A stretch of 64,000 nt of DNA from Triticum aestivum (Eukaryota > Streptophyta > Magnoliopsida > Poales > Poaceae): NCBI RefSeq assembly GCF_018294505.1, contig NC_057809.1, positions 132,778,979 through 132,842,978 on the forward strand, given 5' to 3'. Below are positions 1 to 9,991 of this stretch, piece after piece. Each line of letters begins with the position of its first letter. Position 1 is the first letter of the stretch. The notes under the pieces are model-generated. The model saw only the letters and a program-made list of their open reading frames with translations, had not been told where the DNA came from and searched no databases. A program made the position numbers and the translations under genes.

Positions 1-185
1 AAATAAAGGCACATGGAAACACAAACAAAGATACATACGGGAAGAAGGCAAAGAAAAGGCAAATCTTTTTGAAAATCTTTTTAGAAGTGGGGGAGAGGAA
101 AACAAGAGGCAAATGGCAAATAATGTAATGCGAGGGATAAGAGTTTGTGATGGGTACTTGGTATGTCTTGACTTGTGCGTAGATC

Positions 186-203
186 TCCCCGACAACGGCG
201 CCA
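186..203 (-). other. Primer binding site of element A (tRNA-Asp type)
   Basis: The minus-strand complement of tccccgacaacggcgcca matches the 3' end of plant tRNA-Asp except for one position (canonical ...ccggcaacg...). It lies 11 nt inside the LTR end, the same spacing as in G and I. A tRNA-Asp PBS is typical of the Athila/Tat branch of plant Gypsy elements. Confidence 0.88.
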
Positions 204-214
204 GAAATCCTTCT

Positions 215-1784
215 TGCTACCTCTAGAGCACTGCCTTGGTTTTCCCTTAAAGAGGAAAGGGTGATGTAGCAAAGTAGCTTAAGTATTTCCCTCAATTTTT
301 GAGAACCAAGGTATCAATCCAGTAGGAGACTACACACAAGTCACCTTGCACCTACACAAACAAATAAGAACCTTTCAACCAACGCGATAAAGGGGTTGTC
401 AATCCCTTCATGGCCACTTGCAAAAGTCAGATCTGATAGAGATAATAAGATAAATATTTTTGGTATTTTTATGATATAGATTGAAAGTAAAGATTGCAAA
501 GTAAAATAGATTGGAAACTTATATGATGAAAGATAGACCCGGGGGCCATAGGTTTCACTAGTGGCTTATCTCAAGATAGCATAAGTATTACGGAGGGTGA
601 ACAAATTACTGTCGAGCAATTGATATAAAAGTGCATAATTATGAGAATATCTAGGCATGATCATGTATATAGGCATCACGTCCGCGACAAGTAGACCGAA
701 ACAATTCTGCATCTACTACTATTACTCCACACATCGACCGCTATCCAGCATGCATCTAGAGTATTAAGTTCATAAGAACAGAGTAATGCATTAGGCAAGA
801 TGACATGATGTAGATGGATAAACTCAAGCAATATGATATAAACCCCATCTTTTTATCCTCTATGGCAATAATACAATACGTGCCTTGCTGCCCCTGTCAT
901 CAATGGGAAAGGACACCGCAAGATTGAACCCAAAGCTAAGCACTTCTCCCATTGCAAGAAAGATCAATCTAGTAGGACAAACCGAACTGATAATTCGAAG
1001 AGACTTGCAAAGATAACAAATCATACATTAAAGATTTCAGAGAAGGATCAAATATTGTTCATAGATAATCTTGATCATAAACCCACAATTCATCGGATGT
1101 CGACAAACACACCGCAAAAAGAATTACATCAAATAGATCTCCAAGAAGATCGAGGAGAACTTTGTATTGAGATCCAAAGAGAAAGAAGAAGCCTTCTAGC
1201 TAATAACTATGGACCCGAAGGTCTGTGGTAAACTACTCACACATCATCAGAGAGCCTATGGTGTTGATGTAGAAGCTCTCCGTGATTGATTCCCCCTCCG
1301 GCGGAGCTCCGAAAAAGGCCCCAAGATGGGATCTCTTGGGTACAGAAGGTTGCGACGGTGGAAATAGGGTTTCGTGGTGCTCCTGGATGTTTTTAGGGTA
1401 TATGGATATATATATAGGAGGAAGAAGTAGGTCGGTGGAGCTACGAGGGGCCCACGAGGGTGGGGGCGCGCCCAGGGGGCAGGCAAGCCTCCCTGCCTCG
1501 TGGCCTCCTCGCTTCTTTCTTGACGTCCACTCCAAGTCCCCTGGATCACATTTTTTCCAAAAATAACTCTCTCGATGGTTTCATTCTGTTTGGATTCGTT
1601 TGATATTCCTTTTCTGCGAAACACTGAAATAGTCAAAAAAATAGCAATTTGCACTGGGCCTTGGGTTAGTAGGTTAGTCCCAAAAATATTATAGAAGTGT
1701 ATAATAACGCCCATTAAACATCCAAAACAGATAATATAATAGCATGGAACAATCAAAAATTATAGATACGTTGGAGACGTATCA
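215..1784 (-). repeat. 5' LTR of element A
   Basis: About 1570 bp. On the minus strand it starts TGATACGTCTCCAACGTATC and ends GGTAGCA. It is homologous to the LTRs of G, I and J. A minus-strand TATA stretch lies near 1406-1416. Just upstream of it (higher coordinates) is a GC-rich inverted repeat with arms ccacgagg (1452-1459) and cctcgtgg (1496-1503). By details such as its U5 sequence it is closer to J than to G or I. Confidence 0.9.
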
Positions 1785-3334
1785 TCGCGCTACCTACCAC
1801 TTGTTTATTATGCCTCCCAAATTGCCATGATAGCCTCCAACCTTTTCACCCTTCCTAGCAAACCGTTGTTTGGCTATGTTACCACTTTGCTCAGCCCCTC
1901 TTATAGTGTTGCTTGTTGCAGATTGTTCCATGTTGGGACATGGATATCATGGGATATCCCAATATCTCTTATTTAATTAATGCATCTATATACTTGGTAA
2001 AGGGTGGAAGGCTTAGCCTTTTGCTTGGTGTTTTGTTCCACTCTTGCCACCTTAGTTTCCGTCATTCCGGTGTTATGTTCCTTGATTTTTGTGTCCCTAA
2101 CACGGTGAGGGTTTATGGGCCCCTCTTGACAGTTCGCTTTGAATAAAACTCTTCCAGCAAGGCCCGACATTCGATTTACAATTTGCTCAACATAATAACT
2201 AAACGTGTTAATAAATTTGACACATAGGGAGTTAGCGCTACCCGAGATTCGTTATTCAAAATAATACAGGGGCCAGCGCTGATGGTGTTGGTCCCAAACG
2301 GGCAGCCCACGGGGCCACCTCAGGGAAAATCGAGGGCTGGTTTTACTTGTAGCTTGACCCATCCGATCGTGGCCTGAGACGAGATACACGCGGCTACTAT
2401 CATGGTGTCGGCACGTCGGGAGGTCTTGCTGGATTTGTTTTACCATTGTCGAAATGTCTTGTGCACCGGGATTCCGAGTCTGATCGGAGGGTCCCGCAAT
2501 GGAGGATTGTCTCCGCGGATCATGAGCTTGTAATGGGCTAAGTTGGGACACCCCTACAGGGTTTAAACTTTCGAGAGCCGTGCCCGCGGTTATGTGGAAG
2601 ATGGGAATTTGTTAATGTCCGGTTGTAGTGGACTTGAACTAAACCCAAATAAAACACACCAACCGCGTGCGTAACTGTGACAGTCTCTTTTCGACGAGGT
2701 TCGGGAGGAGAACACAGTGGGGTTATGTTTGACTCATAAGTAGTTCAAGATCGCTCCTTGATCATTACTAGTTTGCGAACGTTGCGTAGTTCCTCGTCTT
2801 ATTCTTGTACTTGTAAGTTAGCCACCATATAGTGTTTAGTCGCTTGCTGCAACCTCACCACTTATCCATTCCATACCCATTAAGCTTTGCTAGTGTTGGT
2901 ACCCATGGTAATGGGATTGCTGAGTCCTCATGGCTCACAGATTACTACAACAACAATTGCAGGTACAGGTAAAGCGATGATCTGACGCGAGTGCGATGCT
3001 TGCTTGTTTGGAGTTCTTCTTCTGCTTCTTCGATTAAGGGATAGGTTCCGGGTCGGGGAGCCTGGGATTAGCAGGGTGGATGTCGTTCTTATTTTTCGTT
3101 TGATTTCATCCATAGTCGGATCCTGCTCTTCTGTATGATGTTTGCTATGTGTTGATGAACTGTTGTATTCATGTTGTAGCTTGTGGCTAGTGTAAGCCTT
3201 TATCTTGTATTATCATCTATTCAGTACATGGTATGTTGTAGTGATATCTACCTTGCTATGTGCTCGAAATGCGATTGTGCCTCGATCATGAATTCACCAC
3301 GTGATTGGGATAGAATCACATCTTGGGCGCTACA
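1785..3334 (+). repeat. Element E: 3' part of a Gypsy-type LTR (solo LTR or 3' LTR)
   Basis: This 1.55 kb stretch has no coherent ORF. Its texture, with phrases such as 'ggcccacggggccacctc' and a long low-complexity-free body, matches long Triticeae Gypsy LTRs as I remember them. It ends ...gcgctaca at 3334, directly against element B sequence. No PBS follows, so this is the right end of a solo LTR or of a 3' LTR. Element A was inserted into it; its left part is outside the window. Orientation and family are inferred and only moderately sure. Confidence 0.55.
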
Positions 3335-3666
3335 GCAAATAAAAGAGAAAAGCAAAAACGAGAAAAACTATTTACACGGGAAAGCTCCCAACAAACAAAA
3401 GAAGAACAAGGAAATATTTTTGGATTTTCTTTTTTTAGTATTACAACTAAGCATGCATAGAAAGTAAATTAACTACAACTAATTTTTTTTGTTTTTTCTA
3501 AAGTTTTTCAAACACACAAGAAGAAAGCAAGAAAATAAATTTAAGCATGGATAATACAATGAAAAAGTGTGGACACCGACAAATGAAATAAGTGAACATG
3601 AATGTAATGTCGGTGGGAAACATGTACTCCCTCAAGCTTAGGCTTTTGGCCTAACTTGGTAATCAA

Positions 3667-4683
3667 TCAGAATCCTGGATAGTAGTTGGAGTGGTAGCTC
3701 ATGGAGGCTCTTGGTGTGGATGCTTCAGTGTGTCGTGCAGCCATAACCGCCGCGTTGTGAGCTCGGGCCTTGCTCTCAAGAACAAAATATCTTCCCCTGC
3801 TGTGATGATCAAGGAGAGAAGGAGCAGGCAAATATCTATGCACAACAGATGTTTGGTTAAACAACAAGTTATATGTGAAATTATGAATATCTCATTTAAT
3901 GATCTTATGATTTTTCATAGCATCAAAGTCTAAATACTCTGTGGGTAGGATAGGGTCAAAGGACAAAGGTGAAACACCCAACTCTATTGCTAAACGCGTG
4001 CCATAAATTCCACCATAGAAAAAGCCACTGTTAGCGTTGTGTTGTAACCTGCCTGCAACAATCGCCCCAAGATTATAACTCCTTTCACCGGTGAGAGCGG
4101 TGCATATGAGGCTCAAGTCTGGAGCACAAAGTGTACTACAATCTTGCTTGCCTACTATACATTTCCCGTTAAATAATGCAAAGTACTGAACGATAGGAAA
4201 ATGAATGCTCTTTATTCTGCCTTGTGTCACTCCCCTCGTCTCACTGTAGCAAAGACTAGTAAAAAATGATTGGTACTCAGCCCTTGGCAATTCGTCAAGC
4301 GAACCCCAGAATGGGAGTTTGTAGTGGTGATCAAAACTCTCTAGTGATATGGTAAATGGATTTTCATAAAGCTTAAATGACACCCTAGACTCACGGGGAT
4401 GGAATTTAAATCCTTTGACAAATGATTCGGTAAGAGTGTGCCGTTGCTCGCACTTATCTGAAATGTAGGGACCGAGACAGACATTGTGAACATATTGCTC
4501 AAATTCCTCCTTAATGCCCACACGCATCATATAATCATCGCAAGGCCATAAGCATGTTTTCGTGGCTGCATCTCGAATGGAACTTTCACTTGGCTCGACA
4601 TAAGACAGACGAGCGGAGTTGTCACTAGAAGATGCCCCTGAGGATCTCCTCCTCGAAGAACTCCTTCCAAATAGGTTCATCAT
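3667..4683 (-). pseudogene. ATHILA-type ORF of element B (frameshifted)
   Basis: The best start is the ATG at 4681-4683, giving MNLFGRSSSRRRSSG followed by a Ser/Arg-rich N-terminus. The first frame runs 263 codons and stops at 3892. The following frame carries what looks like the original C-terminus (LPAPSLLDHHSRGRYFVL and an Ala/Arg-rich helix) down to 3667, so a single frameshift near 3890 broke the ORF. The central part (positions about 70-240, with FHPRES, PFWGSLDELP and FALFNGKCIVGKQD) resembles the ATHILA ORF family (PF03078) found between pol and the 3' LTR of Athila-lineage Gypsy elements. Its biochemical role is unknown. It sits downstream of a U3-like internal promoter candidate and a possible intron (donor-like GGTATGTG near 4918, acceptor-like TTTTCAG near 4705). 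Family assignment is by eye. Confidence 0.7.
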
Positions 4684-4959
4684 GTTCGCGTACAATTCTC
4701 TGAAAATTTTTGAGTGACAAAAATTTATCAACAAAACTTTATAAGATTGATAGCAACTACTCATAGGGATACATAAAGGCCATAGCAAGCATTCAAACTA
4801 CTTAGAACTCTAAGAATTCAACATGCAAGCTCATCTACAGCAGCACCAAGAGTAGCTAATTATTCAAAATATATACCACTAAAATGAAAACTAATTGGTC
4901 AAACGGTGGAGTCACATACCAAGCAACAATCCCCCGAAATAGTTTCGAAAATGGAGCTT

Positions 4960-5250
4960 CGAGCAAAGAGATCAAAATCCGCGGGTTTGAGAGCAAGAAC
5001 ACGGGAGAGAGAGCAATGGAGAATTTTTTCTGGAGGTAAGTGATGATGTGGTGTGAAGAAATAAGTGAGGGGACCCACGTGGGGACCACAACCCACCAGG
5101 GCACACCTGGGGGTCCTGGCGTGCCCAGGTGGGTTGTGCCCACCTCGTGCACCTCCCTCTGATATTATTTGCACCAGAAATTCTTAAATAATCAGAAAAA
5201 AAACATATTAAATTTTTAGAGCATTCTGAGAACTTATATTTTTGGGTCAT
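4960..5250 (-). promoter_or_regulatory. Internal U3-like segment with GC-rich hairpin, upstream of the ATHILA ORF
   Basis: Read on the minus strand this region parallels the first 300 bp of B's own LTR (35398-35570): 'GTTCTC.GAATG', T-rich tract, 'AAGAATTT.TG', then a palindrome built from cacaacccacc and gggcacgcc arms (about 5088-5143; LTR counterpart about 35400-35455). After the hairpin comes a pyrimidine-rich leader-like sequence and a splice-donor-like GGTATGTG. The likely role is a promoter for the downstream ORF. Homology is seen by eye; promoter function is inference. Confidence 0.5.
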
Positions 5251-5464
5251 TTTTTATTGCACGGGAAATTCAGAAAACAGAAAGAACATGTCATTTTATT
5301 TTATTTAACTAATAAAAATAGAAAACAAAAAGTAGGGACAGAAGGTAGTGCTTACTAAATTCATCAACTTCATACCTGTCAAAAATGATCCATTAATAAT
5401 GTTGATCACGTCTTATTAACAACCACTTTCGATTAGCATGAAACCGAAGAACTATCGTAAATCA

Positions 5465-6718
5465 CTAAGTTACCTCAACGGGGATATGAATGTCCCCAAC
5501 AATAAGCATTTCATATGTCTTTTTGACAGTAGGTAGAGGTATTTGAAAACTTCCAATAGTGATTGTCGGAGATTTTTCAATAACATTAATACCATTCACT
5601 AGGAATTGTTTCTTCGTAAAGTTCACCGTATGCTCATTACCATTGATATGAAAAGTGATCTTGCTTTTATTTCAATCAATAACAGCCCCTGGTGTATTCA
5701 AGAAGGGTCTACCAAGGATAATCGACATGTTGTTGTCCTCAGGCATCTCAAGTATAACAAAGTCAGTTAAAATAGTAACATTAGCAACAACAACGGGCAC
5801 ATCCTCACAAATACCGATAGGTATGGCAGTTGATTTATCAGCCATTTGCAAAGATATTTCAATAGGTGTGAGTTCATTCAAATCAAGTCTTTTATATAAA
5901 GAGAAATGATAACAGTAACACCAGGTCCTAAATCACATAAAGCAGTTTTCACATAATTCTTTTTGATAGAGCAAGGTATAGTTGGCATTCCCGGATCTCC
6001 AAGTTTTTTGGGTACTCCATCTTTAAAAGTAGAATTAGCAAGCATAGTGGAGATTTTAGCTTCCGGTATTTTTCTCTTATTGGTGATGATGTCTTTCATG
6101 TACTTTGCATAAGGAGGCATTTTCAAGATATCAGTCAAGCGAGTACGCAAAATGACTGGCCTCAGCATTTCAGCAAAGCGTTCAAATTCTTCATGATCTT
6201 TCTTTTTAGTTGACTTATATGGAAAGGGCATTGGTTTTTGAACCCACGGTTCTCTTTCTTTACCATGTTTTCTAGCAATGAAGTCCCTTTTATCATATCT
6301 TGTATTCTTAGGTTGTGGGTTATCAAGATCAACATGTGGTTCTATCTCAACATCATTGTCTGGTTCTTTATTATTTGTTTGAGTGTCTTCATGAACCTCA
6401 TCATTATCTTTTTTCATCGTGAGAAGCTGAGTGTTCATTACCAGACTGAGTTTCAGCATCGGAGATAGAAGTTTCATTATCATTATCAGGAGGTTTTTCT
6501 ATTTCGGGTTCACTAGAAGCATTCAAAGTCCTATCATTTTTCTTATTCTTTTTCTTTCTAGAAGGACTAGGTGCATCAGTGTTAACTCTTTGTGAATCTT
6601 TTTCTGTTCTTTTTGGGTGTCCCTCAGGATAGAGTGGTTCCTGAGTCATTTTACCTCCTCTAGTTGCAACTCTAACAGCAAAGTCATGTATATTATTATT
6701 CATTTCATCAAGCAACAC
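5465..6718 (-). pseudogene. Gag C-terminus and retropepsin-like protease of element B
   Basis: Consecutive minus-strand frames encode a charged, low-complexity linker (6404-6718, SPSRKKKNKKNDRT), a region with EPWVQKPMPFPYKS and RLTDILKMPPYAKYMKDI (about 6000-6250), and the protease core. The flap/active-site region reads ALCDLGPGVTVI, then after a frameshift near 5880 the motif MSIILGRPFLNTPGAVID (5672-5740), the usual retropepsin ILGRPFL. The DLG at the active site, rather than DTG/DSG, is usual in Athila-type proteases; the Pro in place of Ala is not. An in-frame stop at 5672 precedes a conserved tail that ends at 5465. No reverse transcriptase follows. Clearly inactive. Confidence 0.72.
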
Positions 6719-6739
6719 TCTTTGAGATTTAGCAGCTTG

Positions 6740-8235
6740 TTATAACTGAGTTTGAACCATAGAAGCATGATTTCCAACACCTCTAACATCATTTGAGATT
6801 ATAAATAACAAGTCACTCAAGCGAGCAATCATATCAGAATTGTATTTCAATTGTTTCATAACATTTGCATTGAAGTGATCTTGTTTTCTAATATAGTTTT
6901 CAAACTCATAAAGGCATTGGGTAGGGTGCATATTGTGAGGATTGTGATCATCATTGAACTTCATTAGAGAATTTACCTCTACCACCTTAGGAAGTGGTGG
7001 TGTATTAAGCCCATGTATTTCTTCAATAGGAGGTAAATTTTTAACATCCTCAAGTTTAATACCTTTTTCCTTCATAGATTTCTTTGCCTCTTGCATATCT
7101 TTAGGACTGAGATATAATATACCCCTCTTCTTCGGAGTGGGTTTAGGCGGTGGTTCAGGAATAGTACAATCATGATAATTTTTCAATATATTATTCAATA
7201 ATTCTTTAGGTTGTCCAACAATTTGTTCCCTGAAAACACAACCAACACAACTATCTAGGAAGTCCCTAGAAGCATCAGTTAGTCCATTGTAGAAGATATC
7301 AAGTATTTCATTTTTCTTAAGAGGATGATCAGGCAAAGCATTAAGTAACTGACAAAGCCTCCTCCAAGCTTGTGGGAGACTCTCTTCTTTAATTTGAACA
7401 AATTTAAATATTTCCTGTAAAGCAGCTTGTTTCTTATGAGCAGGGAAATATTTTTCAGAGAAGTAATAAATCATATCCTGGGGACCACGCAGACAACTAG
7501 GAGCAAGAGTATTGTACCAAGATTTAGCATCACCCTTTAATGAGAAAGGAAATAATTTGACAATATAGTAATAGCGAGTTTTCTCATCATGAGTAAAAAG
7601 GGTGGCTATGTCATTCAATTTGGTAAGATGTGCCACAACAATTTCAATTTCTTAACCATGGAAAGGATCGGATTCAAGCAAAGTAATTAACTCTGGGTTG
7701 ACAGAGAATTCGTAATCCTTATCATCAATAAAGATAAGTGAAGTAGCAAACTTAGGATCATATTTCATTCTAGCATTCAGAGATTTTTCTTAATACTTGC
7801 ATAATAATTTGTCTAGATCATCTCTATCCTTACAAGCAAGAATATCTCTAGTTGTCTCCTCATTCATAACATAACCTTCTGGTACCTTAGGCAATTCATA
7901 TCTAGGAGGGCTAGTTCTAGCAGGTGTTTCAGTTTCAAGTTCATCATCAGATTCAACAACATCATGTTGTATTACTTTAGCAATTTGTTCATCAAGAAAG
8001 TCACCAAGTGGCACATCAACATTTCAAGCAAGGTACTAGCATCATCATAAGCATTATCCATAGCAGAAGTAGCATCCTCAATAACTTGCGACATATCAGA
8101 ATTGATAGCATGTGGTGTTGTTGCAAGTTTACTTATAACAGAAGGTGAATCTAAAGCAGAACTGGATGGCAGTTCCTTACCTCCCCTCGTCTTTGAGGGA
8201 AAAATCTTAGTCTTAGCATCCTTCAGATTCTTCAT
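6740..8235 (-). pseudogene. Gag of element B (Retrotrans_gag type), multiply broken
   Basis: The natural start appears to be ATG 8233-8235 (MKNLKDAKTKIFPSKTRGG), 40 nt after the PBS. The reading frame is lost near 8020, hits a stop at 7790 and another near 7655 (DPFHG then stop), then runs open from 7636 to 6740. The last part holds the capsid-like core: KLFPFSLKGDAKSWYNTL, FSEKYFPAHKKQAALQEI, SLPQAWRRLCQLL and EILDIFYNGLT, the standard plant Gypsy gag signature. A functional product would form virus-like particles and package element RNA; this copy cannot. No zinc knuckle was seen, which is common for this lineage. Confidence 0.78.
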
Positions 8236-8276
8236 AGTGATAATAATCCCAAGTGACTCGACAAATATAGCTATGC

Positions 8277-8294
8277 TCCCCGGCAACGGTGCCA
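8277..8294 (-). other. Primer binding site of element B (tRNA-Asp type)
   Basis: The complement of tccccggcaacggtgcca matches the tRNA-Asp 3' end with one substitution. It lies 11 nt inside the LTR boundary at 8306. Confidence 0.88.
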
Positions 8295-8305
8295 GAAAAA
8301 GGTCT

Positions 8306-9337
8306 TTATAACCCACAGGTATAGGGGATCGCAACAGTTTTCAAGGGTAGAGTATTCAACCCAAATTTATAGATTTGACACAAGGGGAGCCAAAGAATAT
8401 TTGAAGGTATTAGAAACTGAGTTGTCAATTCAACCACACCTGGAGATTAATTATCTGCAGCAAAGTGATTAGTAGCAAAGTAGTATGATAGTTTTGATAA
8501 TAGTAGCAGCAGCAACGGTAACAATCATAGTGATAGCAGTAGTTTTCTAGCGAGTGCAACTGTAACAATAGCAGTAGTAAGTTAGCAGGAACAATATAGG
8601 ATAAATTCGTAGGCATTAGATCGGTGACTTGTTGGATGATATTCATCATGAGACAGTTATAACCTAGGGCGATACGTCACTAGCTCCAGTTCATCAATAT
8701 AATGTAGGCATGTATTCCGTAAATAGTCATACGTGCTTATGAAAAGAACTTGCATGACATATTTTGTCCTACCCTCCCATGGTAGCGGGGTCCTGTTCGA
8801 AACTAAGGGATATTAAGGCCTCCTTTTAATAGAGAACCGGAACAAAGCATTAACACACGGTGAATACATGAACTCCTCAAACTACGGTCATCACCGGGAG
8901 TGTTCCTGACTATTGTCACTCCGGGGTTGCTGGATCATAACACGTAGTTGGTGACTATAACTTGCAAGGTCGGATCTAGAATGTGGATATAATGGTGATA
9001 ACATAAACGGTTCAGATCTAAATTCATGGCACCCGGGCCCAAAGTGACAAGCATTAAGCATGGCAAAGTCATAGCAACATCAATCTTAGAACACAGTGGA
9101 TACTAGGGATCAGGCCCTAACAAAACTTACTCGATTACATGATGAATCTCATCCAACTCCTCACCGACCAGCGAGCCTACGATGGAATTACTCACTCTCG
9201 GTGGGGAGCATCATGGAATTGGCGATGGAGAAGGGTTGGTGATGATGAAGAACGAAGATCCCCCTCTCCAGAGCCCCAAACGGACTACAGATCTGGCCTC
9301 CTCATGAAGAACAGGAGGTGACGGCGCTCCGTCTCGT
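8306..9337 (-). repeat. 5' LTR of element B, U5-side part
   Basis: This is the 3' part of a minus-strand LTR whose other end is at 35314-35691. The expected terminal dinucleotide (tg on the plus strand) appears as tt in 'tttataaccc'. It contains a trinucleotide-rich tract (agtagcagcagcaacgg, about 8490-8590). Element C is inserted at its right end, with ctcgt duplicated (9333-9337 and 35309-35313). Total LTR length without C is about 1.4 kb. Confidence 0.85.
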
Positions 9338-9956
9338 TGTGGGGACCCCGACTCATAAGTCATGATCATCGAATGCACGTGTACAGTGATCCTAGATATC
9401 AATGCTCACTGAACACACAGAAGCTGAATAACAAGAGTCTCACATCCATACATATCGTCTTACACAAATTATGACCATTATGGTCAAGCCTTACATAGAT
9501 AAAGCCACGGGGGCTGAATATCGAATAAACTTAAGCAGCAGAAATATTTCATTGATAAGTAGAACCCATGCCATCTGCCTTAACCCTACAAGCATTCTGA
9601 CTGGGAAACGTCCTAGTTCGCATGTTCGTCTCCAAAGAACTCTTCTTCAAACTCCTGTTCTTCCATGCCTGGCCAATAAAATAACCAGTGGCAAGCCAAT
9701 GAGTACTTTCAATGTACTCGCAAGCAACCCATGATTGGAACAAGGCACAATAATGCAATGATATAGCACTAAGTAGGTAGTTTGCAGAAGGCTAGTTTTG
9801 AGTGCAATGGCATGATCTATCAACCTGTAAAGTATGCATCATGAGAGTACATATATCCGTATGAACAAGTTACAGATATCAACATAAACAGAGTTGGACA
9901 CCAATCCAACTTGATCATCATGTCAAGTCATCTGACTTAACCCATTTAGCTTCATC

Positions 9957-9991
<35 letters not shown>

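Larger units (their letters stand above)
1..1784 (-). mobile_element. Element A: Sabrina-like Gypsy retrotransposon, 5' end only
   Basis: Minus-strand LTR element cut by the left edge of the window. Visible are the 5' LTR (215-1784), the PBS (186-203) and about 185 bp of leader (1-185). The leader aligns by eye with the leaders of elements G and I upstream of their gag genes (shared 'gaggcaaatggcaaataatgtaatg' type context). No coding sequence of A lies in the window. The right flank (1785-1789, tcgcg) should be one TSD copy; its partner is outside. The family name is from memory. Confidence 0.88.
3335..9337 (-). mobile_element. Element B: WHAM/Athila-like Gypsy retrotransposon, main part
   Basis: Minus-strand element with, from right to left, 5' LTR (8306-9337, continued at 35314-35691 beyond element C), PBS (8277-8294), decayed gag and protease (5465-8235), an internal U3-like segment (about 4960-5250) and an ATHILA-type ORF (3667-4683). 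No reverse transcriptase, RNase H or integrase is visible. The 3' end stops at 3335 where LTR E begins, so its 3' LTR lies outside the window or is lost. With several frameshifts and stops it looks like one of the oldest elements here. Confidence 0.85.

Noticed and set aside
3892..4788. ATHILA ORF starting at 4788
   Set aside because: The first 35 residues cross a probable intron/leader; the ATG at 4681-4683 fits better.
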